The position numbers and the translations under genes were made by a program. The notes beneath the pieces are model-generated. The model saw only the letters and a list, made by a program, of their open reading frames with translations, did no database searches and was not told where the DNA came from. Shown here one piece after another: positions 7,224 to 13,047 of a stretch of 15,250 nucleotides of DNA. Each line of letters starts with the position of its first letter. Position 1 is the first letter of the stretch. Source of the DNA: Clostridia bacterium (GTDB lineage: Bacteria; Bacillota; Clostridia; Christensenellales; CAG-917); the NCBI GenBank assembly GCA_017507205.1, contig JAFWBH010000146.1, positions 1 to 15,250 on the forward strand, in the 5' to 3' direction.

Positions 7224-7238
7224 AGGGTTTACCCTATG
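7221..7238 (-). promoter_or_regulatory. Palindrome hiding the M50 start codon and Shine-Dalgarno site
   Basis: CATAGGGT-TT-ACCCTATG is a perfect inverted repeat. In the mRNA, AGGG (the likely ribosome site, eight bases before the ATG) pairs with CCCT, and the AUG itself is in the 3' arm. The upstream gene's TAA (7240-7242) ends one base before it. A ribosome finishing that gene should melt the hairpin, which points to translational coupling. Confidence 0.6.
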
Positions 7239-7239
7239 G

Positions 7240-7479
7240 TTATATCAATTTTTCAATAATTGATGTTATGCCCTCAACACCTGCAGAGCCAAAGAGTCCT
7301 GCAAACAAAAATCCAAGGGACACAAATACGCCAAGGGTGACGGGGACCATTGCAAGATCAAGAATATCTATCCCACGTTCCTTCAAGGACTTCAATGAAC
7401 GTCTCTTTTTTTCTTGCACTCTGTTTTCTACAAATTGATTTTCTGTGACTATTGCTTCAAGCTTTTCTGTTTGTTCCAT
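7240..7479 (-). CDS. Unknown small membrane protein between minE and the M50 protease
   Basis: I do not recognise this 79-residue protein. Residues 1-38 are charged and probably helical (VQEKKRRSLKSLKERGID). Residues 41-65 form one hydrophobic segment (MVPVTLGVFVSLGFLFAGLFG), and a short amphipathic tail follows (VEGITSIIEKLI). There is no signal peptide. The positive charge before the segment predicts a cytoplasmic N-terminus. GAGGTGA five bases before the ATG shows that it is a real gene. It follows minE by 33 bases and its stop nearly touches the palindrome controlling the protease. It could be a regulator or partner of the protease in the position SpoIVFA holds in Bacillus, but it lacks the LytM domain and any visible likeness. 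It could also be a cell-division membrane factor. Confidence 0.8.
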   Translation of the reverse strand: MEQTEKLEAIVTENQFVENRVQEKKRRSLKSLKERGIDILDLAMVPVTLGVFVSLGFLFAGLFGSAGVEGITSIIEKLI

Positions 7480-7512
7480 TTTTCACCTCGCAAAATACTA
7501 TGCAGTGTGAAA

Positions 7513-7770
7513 TCAATATATACCACTTTTTGTGTCAATGGCAGTTGAAAAGCCCTTTGTATCCTCGGCATCAAACAAAATGTCAACCTTGTATATGCCA
7601 AAATCGTCAATTTCAATTTTGATGTCTACATCTCCGTCCAAGACAAAATAGTCCTTTACAAGCCTTGTGATTTCTGTTTTGAAAATACTCAAAAATCCGT
7701 CACCTGCGCCAATTTTGTCATCCACCAGCATTTTCTTCAATCTATCAAATGATGCTCTTGATGGCTTCAT
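7513..7770 (-). CDS. minE: Cell division topological specificity factor MinE
   Basis: The 85-residue protein matches MinE in length and in position after minD. MinE stimulates the MinD ATPase at the membrane and drives Min oscillation, keeping the division septum at mid-cell. The N-terminal third (SFDRLKKMLVDDK) fits the MinD-binding/membrane-targeting part. The rest (EITRLVKDYFVLDGDVDIKIE) fits the dimeric topological domain. The ATG at 7770 overlaps the minD stop as ATGA and has GGAGG five bases upstream. An ATG four codons earlier has a much weaker site. Many Firmicutes, such as Bacillus subtilis, use DivIVA instead of MinE; clostridia often keep MinE. Confidence 0.88.
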   Translation of the reverse strand: MKPSRASFDRLKKMLVDDKIGAGDGFLSIFKTEITRLVKDYFVLDGDVDIKIEIDDFGIYKVDILFDAEDTKGFSTAIDTKSGIY

Positions 7771-8510
7771 CTCCACCTCCATCTTCTTTTCATATACGGC
7801 TCAACAAGATTTTTGGTTGATTTTGCCACGTTTTCAGCAAGGATATCACCACTTTTTTCGCTGACAGCAAACTCTGGCACTCTGCCAAGCTGTTGATAAA
7901 CAGTCACATGGTCATCCTCGGGCACAACTCCTATGACAGCCAAGTGAAGAAGGTTGCCAATTTCCTTTGAAGTGAGCATTTCGCCCCTTCTTATCATATC
8001 GTATCTGACACGATTGACCACAAGGCTTACATCTCCAAGATGATAGGATGAAAGAAGCCCACGCACCTTGTCGGCATCTCGAATTGCAGATGCAGAGGGA
8101 GTGGTGACAACAATTGCCTCATTTGCCGAGGACACAGCTCTATGAAAGCCCTCATCAATTCCTGCTGGACAATCAATCAACACGAAGTCAGCATTTATTG
8201 AGTCTATTACACCACGAAATGCTTGTGGACTTACATCAAGCTTTCTTGACGATGAGGGCAAAACTCGCACCCCACTTTCATTGTCCAAAACAAGAGCCTG
8301 ACTCAATCTACATCTTCCATCAAGGACATCACTGATGTCATAGACAACCTTGCCTTCAATGCCCATCACAACATCCAGATTGTTCAACCCAACATCTCCG
8401 TCCACAAGGACAACACCATATCCCATAAGGGACAGCTTTCTTCCAAGCAGTGCTGTGACCGTGGTCTTTCCAACACCACCCTTTCCTGACGTGACAACAA
8501 TTTTTCTCAT
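7767..8510 (-). CDS. minD: Septum site-determining ATPase MinD
   Basis: The 247-residue ParA-type ATPase has the deviant Walker A motif GKGGVGKTT at residues 9-17, the switch region VDGDVGLNNLD and Walker B-like VLIDCPAGID. MinD dimerises on ATP, binds the membrane through a C-terminal amphipathic helix and recruits MinC and MinE. Here the protein ends in YMKRRWRWR, a short Arg/Trp-rich tail. The ATG at 8510 is chosen because the motif begins nine residues later, as in other MinD proteins. An in-frame GTG at 8534 would lie inside a hairpin. Neither start has a clear Shine-Dalgarno site. No minC gene precedes it, although the family usually acts with MinC. Confidence 0.93.
   Translation of the reverse strand: MRKIVVTSGKGGVGKTTVTALLGRKLSLMGYGVVLVDGDVGLNNLDVVMGIEGKVVYDISDVLDGRCRLSQALVLDNESGVRVLPSSSRKLDVSPQAFRGVIDSINADFVLIDCPAGIDEGFHRAVSSANEAIVVTTPSASAIRDADKVRGLLSSYHLGDVSLVVNRVRYDMIRRGEMLTSKEIGNLLHLAVIGVVPEDDHVTVYQQLGRVPEFAVSEKSGDILAENVAKSTKNLVEPYMKRRWRWR
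7776..7780 (-). promoter_or_regulatory. Shine-Dalgarno site that fixes the minE start
   Basis: GGAGG lies five bases before the ATG at 7770, inside the last codons of minD (it encodes part of the Trp-Arg-Trp tail). It selects this ATG over the in-frame ATG at 7782. Confidence 0.75.
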
Positions 8511-8522
8511 AGTAAAAGCATA

Positions 8523-8556
8523 ACAAAAAGACACCGAGATTGGTGTCTTGTTTTGT
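8523..8556. terminator. Terminator-like hairpin just before minD
   Basis: The perfect arms AAGACACC (8528-8535) and GGTGTCTT (8542-8549) enclose GAGATT, with outer ACAAAA/TTTTGT pairing. On the minus strand it is followed by TTTTT and begins about 80 bases past the mreB stop, so it can end the mreB transcript. The minD ATG (8510) lies only 17 bases beyond the stem. The T-rich plus-strand flank would allow termination there too. Confidence 0.7.
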
Positions 8557-8578
8557 CGTTTTATTTGCTCTTTTGTCT

Positions 8579-8607
8579 ATTTTATCACATCAAAACGAGT
8601 GTTTAAA
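8579..8607 (-). promoter_or_regulatory. Candidate minD promoter upstream of the hairpin
   Basis: On the minus strand TTTAAA (plus 8602-8607), a 17-base spacer and TAAAAT (8579-8584) fit a sigma-A promoter, with TGA just before the -10 making it extended. The transcript would start near 8572 and meet the terminator-like hairpin after about 20 bases. minD expression would then depend on readthrough. Confidence 0.5.
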
Positions 8608-8636
8608 CCCTTTGTTGTGTCAAAATATGATTTTTA

Positions 8637-9635
8637 TCAATCAAGTCTTATCCCAAGCAAATTGCCAAGATAATGCATGTCATCAAAGAACTTGATGCCA
8701 CCAAGTGCCACTGCATTTTCAACATCGGTGACAACAGTGATTGGAAGCTCAAGCGCTTGCTCCATATAGTCAACAAGGCCGGGAATATAGGTTGATCCAC
8801 CAGACATAAAGATGCCCTTTCGGAGTATCTCTGCACTAAGCTCTGGGGGTGTTTCTTGAAGCACTGACATAATCACCTCAATGATGTCATCTACAAGAGG
8901 AAGCACTGCGTCACGCATATCCTCTGCTGACACACTGAGCTGTGCTGGCACACCATCACTGCCTGTGCCTGTGACTATGTATCTGCCCTCATCATTAAGA
9001 TAGAATGAAAGAGCATTTTTCTTCATCTTTTCAACGGTATAAGCCCCCAGCTTGACACCATAATGCTTTTGAAGGCTGTCAATGATTGCATTGTTGAACG
9101 CCTCACCTGCAATATTCACTGACACTGCTGATGCAATGCCACGATTGGTCACTGATGCGATTTCTGTCTTTCCTGCACCAATATCAACAAACATTCCACC
9201 AATTGAGCCTGTATAGGCGAGCATTGACAAGGGCGATTCAACAAGGATAACTTCCTTGATGCCAGCTGAAATAAAACATTTTTCAACCACACGCCTGTCG
9301 CTGTTGGTCATTGCAGATGTAATGCTGACAATTGCCTTGACTCTGGGCTTGATAAATGATGAGGGCAAAATCTTTTTGAAAAACTCCTTCAAAAGAAGGG
9401 TGAACATTTCCTCATCAACAATGAAGCCCTCTTGGACGGGACAGACAACTCTCGCACCACCTAGTGCTGTTGAAATTATACTCTCTGCTCTGAAGCCTAC
9501 CTCACGAAGCTCATAGCGATCCTTGGTTTTTTGTGCAATAGCAATGCAAGGCTCTCTCAAAACAAGCCCTACATCCTTTTGGCAGATTGTGATAAATTTA
9601 CTGCCAAGGTCAACAGAAAGCTGAATGTTAGCCAT
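8637..9635 (-). CDS. mreB: MreB/Mbl-family rod-shape actin homologue
   Basis: The 332-residue protein has the usual MreB length. MreB forms membrane-bound filaments that guide side-wall peptidoglycan synthesis. The actin-type ATP-binding motifs are visible but altered: phosphate-1 DLGSKF (9-14; usually DLGTAN), phosphate-2 VDIGAGKTEIA (150-160; usually DIGGGTTE) and adenosine motif MSGGSTYIPG (277-286; usually LTGGGALL). SITSAMTNSDRRVVEKCFISAG and VESPLSMLAYTG are clear family signatures. The start has AGGAG seven bases upstream. It overlaps maf by eight bases, so it belongs to the ppx-maf operon. mreC and mreD do not follow. It may be a diverged paralogue, with a more standard mreB elsewhere. 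Confidence 0.88.
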   Translation of the reverse strand: MANIQLSVDLGSKFITICQKDVGLVLREPCIAIAQKTKDRYELREVGFRAESIISTALGGARVVCPVQEGFIVDEEMFTLLLKEFFKKILPSSFIKPRVKAIVSITSAMTNSDRRVVEKCFISAGIKEVILVESPLSMLAYTGSIGGMFVDIGAGKTEIASVTNRGIASAVSVNIAGEAFNNAIIDSLQKHYGVKLGAYTVEKMKKNALSFYLNDEGRYIVTGTGSDGVPAQLSVSAEDMRDAVLPLVDDIIEVIMSVLQETPPELSAEILRKGIFMSGGSTYIPGLVDYMEQALELPITVVTDVENAVALGGIKFFDDMHYLGNLLGIRLD

Positions 9636-10212
9636 TGTATACTCCTATCCTTTTCAATACTTTCTTAAGCTTTTCTGTGGGCAACCCCACAATGTTTGTA
9701 TAGCTTCCAATCCACCTGTCAACAACAGTGTTTTCCTGTATGGCGTATGCCCCTGCCTTGTCAAGTGGCTTGAATGTGTTTACATAGTCCTCAATCTTTT
9801 TTGGGGAGAGATTTTTAAGTCGAACAAGTGATCTGACAGCAAAGGAAATCTCCTTGCCATCGTGATATACAACCACCCCTGTATAGACACTGTGCCACTT
9901 GCCACAAAGCTCCGTCAAGATTTCAACGGCATTTTGCAAATCACGGGGTTTTGTATACTCTTTTTTACGATAAACTATGGTATCTGCTGAAACAACCACT
10001 TTTCCACCACAATCAAATTGACTGCGTGCGCCACGGTTTTTCCACAAAGCCTCTTTTATAACAAGGCGTTTTGGATTGCTCTCCAAAACGCTTTTTTCGT
10101 CTACTTCTGGGACAAGAATTTCTGTGTCAATATTCATCTCCTGCATCAAGTCCCTTCTGCGAGGGGAGCCTGATGCAAGGACGATCTTACAGGATGTCAA
10201 GGTTCTTGCCAT
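9628..10212 (-). CDS. maf: Maf-family nucleoside triphosphate pyrophosphatase
   Basis: The 194-residue cytosolic enzyme hydrolyses non-canonical or modified NTPs (dTTP/UTP or m7GTP-type substrates in studied members) to the monophosphate and pyrophosphate. Maf has also been linked to septum inhibition. The signature IVLASGSPRRRDLM lies at residues 10-23. The metal-binding SADTIV has Asp77, and GAYAIQ plus GSYTNIVGLPTEKL are in the expected C-terminal places. The ATG at 10212 is chosen over one 12 codons earlier because AAGG lies six bases upstream and Met-Ala leads directly into the first strand. It overlaps the end of ppx by 26 bases and mreB by eight. maf before mre genes is a common bacterial order. 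Confidence 0.9.
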   Translation of the reverse strand: MARTLTSCKIVLASGSPRRRDLMQEMNIDTEILVPEVDEKSVLESNPKRLVIKEALWKNRGARSQFDCGGKVVVSADTIVYRKKEYTKPRDLQNAVEILTELCGKWHSVYTGVVVYHDGKEISFAVRSLVRLKNLSPKKIEDYVNTFKPLDKAGAYAIQENTVVDRWIGSYTNIVGLPTEKLKKVLKRIGVYNG

Positions 10213-11704
10213 ATGCTGCCTTAAATTCAGGTGCAGCATGCATTGCATCCTTCACTTCAAGTGAGCAATCACCCTCTGCTTGTGTTTTGACGATGACACT
10301 GTCACCAAGGACATCACAATCAATGCCTGTGACAACACTTGACTGACTTCTGTCAAAGCTCTCTGCAATTTGAAGAATGACACTGAGCTTGCGCACTGCA
10401 TCAACATTCTCAGGGGTGAGCATACTGAGATATTTTTGAATATCCTCTTTTGGAATTTCACTTGTCTTGCGATGTCCACTTGCCACAAGTGCTGCAAGGA
10501 CAAGTTCCTTGTGAGGCACACCATAGAGGTTGCTGTTGAGGATGATATAGCTTGAATGGAGATGATGATTGTAATATTTGATGCGCATGCCACAATCGTG
10601 AAGAAGTGATGCAATCTTCAAAACTCTCACATACATTCTGGGAAGCTTGTGCAACACCTTAAGCTGTTTGAAAAGCTGTGTTGAAAGATTGTAGACCTGC
10701 TCTGCGTGAGTTTCATTGATGTCAAAATACTTCATCAATGTATGCAGTGAGTGTCCAAGGACGTCACTGATTGGTCTTTCATTGACGCCAGGCACTGCAT
10801 AACGGAACATTGCACCCTCACGAAGTCCACAGCCACTGATGGTCACCTTTTCAAAGCTGAATCTTGAAAATACTGAATTCATAACAGCCAGTGCGCTGGG
10901 GAAAATGTCTGCTCTGCCACTTGAAAGTCCCTTGATTTTCATTGTGCTGTCAAGGTCAAGCTTTCTGATGGTTGCGTAAATCTTTTCAAACTCATCCATA
11001 GGCACCTCATAGTTGTGTGTCATACGGAAGGGATATTTTTTCATAAGACGGCTGATTCTGCCAAGGTTTCTGAATGCACCACCAACACCAACAACCTGTG
11101 TGTCGGGGTCTACTTGGCTGAGCCAAGAGATTTTGTCAAGATGCTCGCCAATGAATGCCTCAATCTTTCTTGCTCTTTCCTCAGGCTCACTTCCGTCATT
11201 TTTGAAAAGGTCGGTGAGAGTCACTGAGCCAAAGGGCAATGTGTCGTAGTGGATGAGGTTTCTACGATTGTAATAAATGAGGTTGGTTGAGCCACCACCC
11301 ATTTCCATAATCAAGCCCTTGGGGATATCCATAGAGTTGATGACACCTTGATAGACAAGCATTGCTTGCTCTTCAACCGTCAGCACCTTGATTTTGATGC
11401 CACAGGTCATTGCCACTTCGTCAAGGAATGACTTTTGATTTTTGGCACGTCTTACTGCAGCAGTCGCGTATGCAAAAATCTTGTCAATATGGTTTGCATC
11501 GCACAGACGGCGAAACATTGTCAGTGTTTTTATGGTCTGTGCAATACGCTGTGGCTTGATGAAGCCATCCCAGTCCATATCCTGTCCAAGACGAACAGAT
11601 TCCTTCAGTTCATCAAAGACGACAAAATGTCCCCCTTCAAGAATGTTGACCAAAACTAGTCGTGCTGAATTTGAGCCAAGGTCAATAATTGCGATTTTTT
11701 CCAT
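10187..11704 (-). CDS. Ppx/GppA-family phosphatase with HD domain
   Basis: The 505-residue cytosolic protein combines an acetate-kinase/HSP70-fold phosphatase with a C-terminal HD domain. Family members hydrolyse polyphosphate or pppGpp. The N-terminal motif is IDLGSNSARLVL (7-18) and the second phosphate motif is EMGGGST (134-140; the first residue is usually Asp). VVGVGGAFRNLG (204-215) and a DIFPSALAVM segment follow. The HD domain begins near residue 310, with LLHDCGMRIKYYNHHLHS (His369-Asp370) and ASGHRK (408-413). This matches the long Ppx type of Gram-positive bacteria. Which substrate it prefers cannot be read from sequence. AAGGAG lies nine bases before the ATG. It is first gene of the ppx-maf-mreB operon, behind two candidate promoters. 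Confidence 0.9.
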   Translation of the reverse strand: MEKIAIIDLGSNSARLVLVNILEGGHFVVFDELKESVRLGQDMDWDGFIKPQRIAQTIKTLTMFRRLCDANHIDKIFAYATAAVRRAKNQKSFLDEVAMTCGIKIKVLTVEEQAMLVYQGVINSMDIPKGLIMEMGGGSTNLIYYNRRNLIHYDTLPFGSVTLTDLFKNDGSEPEERARKIEAFIGEHLDKISWLSQVDPDTQVVGVGGAFRNLGRISRLMKKYPFRMTHNYEVPMDEFEKIYATIRKLDLDSTMKIKGLSSGRADIFPSALAVMNSVFSRFSFEKVTISGCGLREGAMFRYAVPGVNERPISDVLGHSLHTLMKYFDINETHAEQVYNLSTQLFKQLKVLHKLPRMYVRVLKIASLLHDCGMRIKYYNHHLHSSYIILNSNLYGVPHKELVLAALVASGHRKTSEIPKEDIQKYLSMLTPENVDAVRKLSVILQIAESFDRSQSSVVTGIDCDVLGDSVIVKTQAEGDCSLEVKDAMHAAPEFKAAYGKNLDIL

Positions 11705-11722
11705 GTATGTATCTCCTTAGTA

Positions 11723-11744
11723 GGCTCGGTTTTGCCCGAAAGCC
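11723..11744 (-). promoter_or_regulatory. Leader hairpin before the ppx ribosome site
   Basis: GGC-TCGG (11723-11729) pairs with CCGA-GCC (11736-11739, 11742-11744), with an AA bulge and a six-base loop. It lies between the proximal promoter and AAGGAG of ppx, so it will be in the mRNA leader. No T-tract follows it. Confidence 0.45.
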
Positions 11745-11746
11745 CC

Positions 11747-11764
11747 TTACAATAGATATTGTAA
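11747..11764. promoter_or_regulatory. Operator-like palindrome over the ppx -10 box
   Basis: TTACAATA-GA-TATTGTAA is a perfect inverted repeat with 8 bp arms. It covers the -10 box of the proximal promoter, the usual place for a repressor site. The repressor is unknown; no regulator gene is in the window. Confidence 0.5.
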
Positions 11765-11777
11765 TATATTTTTTCAA
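11749..11777 (-). promoter_or_regulatory. Proximal promoter of the ppx-maf-mreB operon
   Basis: On the minus strand TTGAAA (plus 11772-11777), a 17-base spacer and TATTGT (11749-11754) form a sigma-A-like promoter 45 bases upstream of the ppx start. The -10 box is one arm of the palindrome at 11747-11764. Confidence 0.55.
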
Positions 11778-11809
11778 CATATTCAAGACTGATTTTTTGA
11801 AAATTTGCA

Positions 11810-11893
11810 GATTTTTTTGAGCCACGCACCATTTAAAACAATTTGCTCCAATTCACAAAGAATGTCTTGCTCAGCAAGACCCTCAAAAAAATC
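11810..11893. repeat. 12 bp inverted repeat enclosing a 7 bp hairpin
   Basis: GATTTTTTTGAG (11810-11821) and CTCAAAAAAATC (11882-11893) are perfect complements. Between them GTCTTGC-TCA-GCAAGAC (11864-11880) forms a compact hairpin next to the 3' arm. In RNA this would be a two-level fold. ATTCACAAA (11851-11859) can instead pair with TTTGTGAAT (11917-11925), an exclusive alternative. Confidence 0.5.
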
Positions 11894-11918
11894 AATCTAT
11901 TTCCCTTTGAAAACAATT

Positions 11919-11935
11919 TGTGAATATTATTCACA
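11919..11935. promoter_or_regulatory. 17 bp operator-like palindrome
   Basis: TGTGAATATTATTCACA is a perfect inverted repeat with one central base. It lies directly downstream of the distal promoter start, where a bound repressor would block transcription. It resembles Rex (TTGTGAA-N4-TTCACAA) and Crp (TGTGA-N6-TCACA) sites, but its spacer is one base too long for both. Confidence 0.45.
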
Positions 11936-11950
11936 TTTGCTTCCAAGATT

Positions 11951-11979
11951 ATTATAATACAGCTTTTACAAAATGTAAA
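11951..11979 (-). promoter_or_regulatory. Distal promoter toward ppx
   Basis: On the minus strand TTTACA (plus 11974-11979), a 17-base spacer and TATAAT (11951-11956) form a near-consensus sigma-A promoter. It would give a leader of about 240 bases before ppx, or a separate small RNA ending near the hairpin at 11864-11880. Confidence 0.55.
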
Positions 11980-12036
11980 TACCCATTTTTTGTGAAATTT
12001 TGATTTTGTCAGAAAAATAGGCAAAAATTTATGACC

Positions 12037-12405
12037 TCAATTTCTTTTGAGTGTCTGCAATGTAAAGGACACAATGGCAGTGGCAATCAAAAATCCACCA
12101 AAGAGCTTTGTAAGCATCTCAGCCTTTAAGCTGGTGGCAAAGATTGACGCCACAGCTGTTGTTGCCAATGCCGGAAGAAGCACAATCAGAGCCTTCTTCA
12201 CATCAACAAGCTTGTTTTTGAAATGTATCATCAAGGCAACAAGCCCTGTGGGTAAAAATGCCACAAGATTGATGACTTGAGCCACTGTCTGATCTACATC
12301 AAACAGCAAAACCAAAAGTGGAATTGTCAGTGTGCCACCACCCATTCCCATGCCTGCAAGCACTCCACCAAGCGCCCCTGCCAAGATATATAAAAACACC
12401 TTCAT
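12037..12405 (-). CDS. Half-size TSUP (TauE/SafE) transporter, second subunit
   Basis: The 122-residue integral membrane protein matches one half of a TSUP anion transporter, whose full members are about 250 residues with two repeated halves. About four hydrophobic segments span the protein (near 3-24, 36-58, 68-90, 95-116). The family signature GMGMGGGTLTIPLL lies at about residues 19-32. The family exports or imports sulfur-containing or organic anions; the substrate here is unknown. AGG lies upstream of the ATG. It follows the other half-gene by 56 bases, and the two products probably assemble into one transporter. Confidence 0.85.
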   Translation of the reverse strand: MKVFLYILAGALGGVLAGMGMGGGTLTIPLLVLLFDVDQTVAQVINLVAFLPTGLVALMIHFKNKLVDVKKALIVLLPALATTAVASIFATSLKAEMLTKLFGGFLIATAIVSFTLQTLKRN

Positions 12406-12434
12406 ATTTTACCTAAACACATCTTTATAATGTC

Positions 12435-12468
12435 TTTTTGACATTTAAACACTTGATTTTGTCAAAAA
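12435..12468. repeat. Inverted repeat between the two TSUP genes
   Basis: TTTTTGACA (12435-12443) and TGTCAAAAA (12460-12468) are perfect 9 bp arms with a 16-base loop. One arm covers the stop codon of the upstream gene. On the minus strand no T-tract follows, so it more likely tunes mRNA processing or expression ratio between the half-genes. Confidence 0.4.
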
Positions 12469-12893
12469 ATCATCTTAAGTCCGGCAAGAAACATTACGCC
12501 GTAAAAGAAGATTTGCAGAAATATGTTGCTACATTTTTTAAGAGCATAAGCACCAATAATACCACCCAAAATTACGCCCAAAATTGTTGGTAAAAATGCA
12601 TCACCACCGTCTATGCCCTTTGTCAAATACACCACTGAACTGACGGCACAAAGAGGCAGTATGACAAGGATTGCCGTGGCGTGAGAGTGCTTCATATTCA
12701 GCCCTGCCACCATTGAAAGCAACGGCACTGCCAGCATTCCTCCCCCTGCACCAAACAATCCATTCACCACTCCTATAAGCAACCCACCAATCACCAAAAG
12801 AACACCTCTTTTTCTTTCTTTTTTCTTTTGGGGTATGGCATATTTTTGTTTGCTTTCTGGCAATGCTATTTTGTCAATTTTCATTTTTTCCAT
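12462..12893 (-). CDS. Half-size TSUP (TauE/SafE) transporter, first subunit
   Basis: The 143-residue membrane protein carries a basic cytoplasmic N-terminal arm (QKKKERKRG), then about four hydrophobic segments. The TSUP signature GLFGAGGGMLAVPLL follows the first segment, and TILGVILGGIIGAYALKK marks the end of the half-unit. Like its neighbour it is half the usual family length and is intact, with no sign of a frameshift joining the two. The ATG at 12893 is chosen; a TTG 16 codons upstream and an ATG three codons downstream are alternatives, and none has a strong Shine-Dalgarno site. It is divergent from the large lipoprotein gene. Confidence 0.82.
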   Translation of the reverse strand: MEKMKIDKIALPESKQKYAIPQKKKERKRGVLLVIGGLLIGVVNGLFGAGGGMLAVPLLSMVAGLNMKHSHATAILVILPLCAVSSVVYLTKGIDGGDAFLPTILGVILGGIIGAYALKKCSNIFLQIFFYGVMFLAGLKMIF

Positions 12894-12983
12894 ACTGTTA
12901 TTTTGAGAAATTTGTAAGAAACTATAAAAAGTATTTGCCAAAAAGATGTTTTTAGTTTAGAATAATCAAGCGTATTGTTTTAA

Positions 12984-12995
12984 GTATGTGCATAC
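12984..12995. promoter_or_regulatory. Small palindrome in the divergent intergenic region
   Basis: GTATG-TG-CATAC sits in the 177 bases between the TSUP start and the lipoprotein start. I could not assign a convincing promoter to either gene here, so the site is only a possible operator for one or both. Confidence 0.25.
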
Positions 12996-13047
12996 GTGGG
13001 CATATTTGAAGCAGAGCAAAAATCTTAAAAATACAAATTAACTACTA

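Larger units (their letters stand above)
11705..12036. promoter_or_regulatory. Gene-free leader region of the ppx operon
   Basis: No gene is supported in these 332 bases, which are AT-rich and densely palindromic. They hold two minus-strand promoter candidates (11951-11979 and 11749-11777), two near-perfect operator-like palindromes (11919-11935 and 11747-11764), a compact hairpin (11864-11880) nested in a 12 bp inverted repeat (11810-11893), and a leader hairpin at 11723-11744. An 11-base direct repeat AAAACAATTTG occurs at 11835 and 11910. No strong terminator for the TSUP genes was found. Confidence 0.6.

Noticed and set aside
7240..7479. Calling the 79-residue gene spoIVFA
   Set aside because: Position fits, but there is no LytM/M23 domain and no recognisable likeness, so only an unknown membrane protein is supported.
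8510..8534. GTG at 8534 as the start of minD
   Set aside because: It is inside the hairpin stem and would add eight residues before the invariant MinD N-terminus; the ATG at 8510 fits the family.
11918..11936. Definite Rex binding site
   Set aside because: The half-sites match, but the spacer is five bases instead of four and one outer base is wrong, so only likeness is claimed.
11930..11958. Plus-strand promoter TTCACA-17-TATAAT
   Set aside because: It would only drive antisense RNA across the TSUP genes; the overlapping minus-strand promoter leads to real genes. It cannot be fully excluded.
11833..12024. Minus-strand open frame of 63 codons in the ppx leader region
   Set aside because: It reads through promoters and palindromes, has no Shine-Dalgarno site and its Lys/Phe/Ile-rich product reflects AT-rich spacer DNA.
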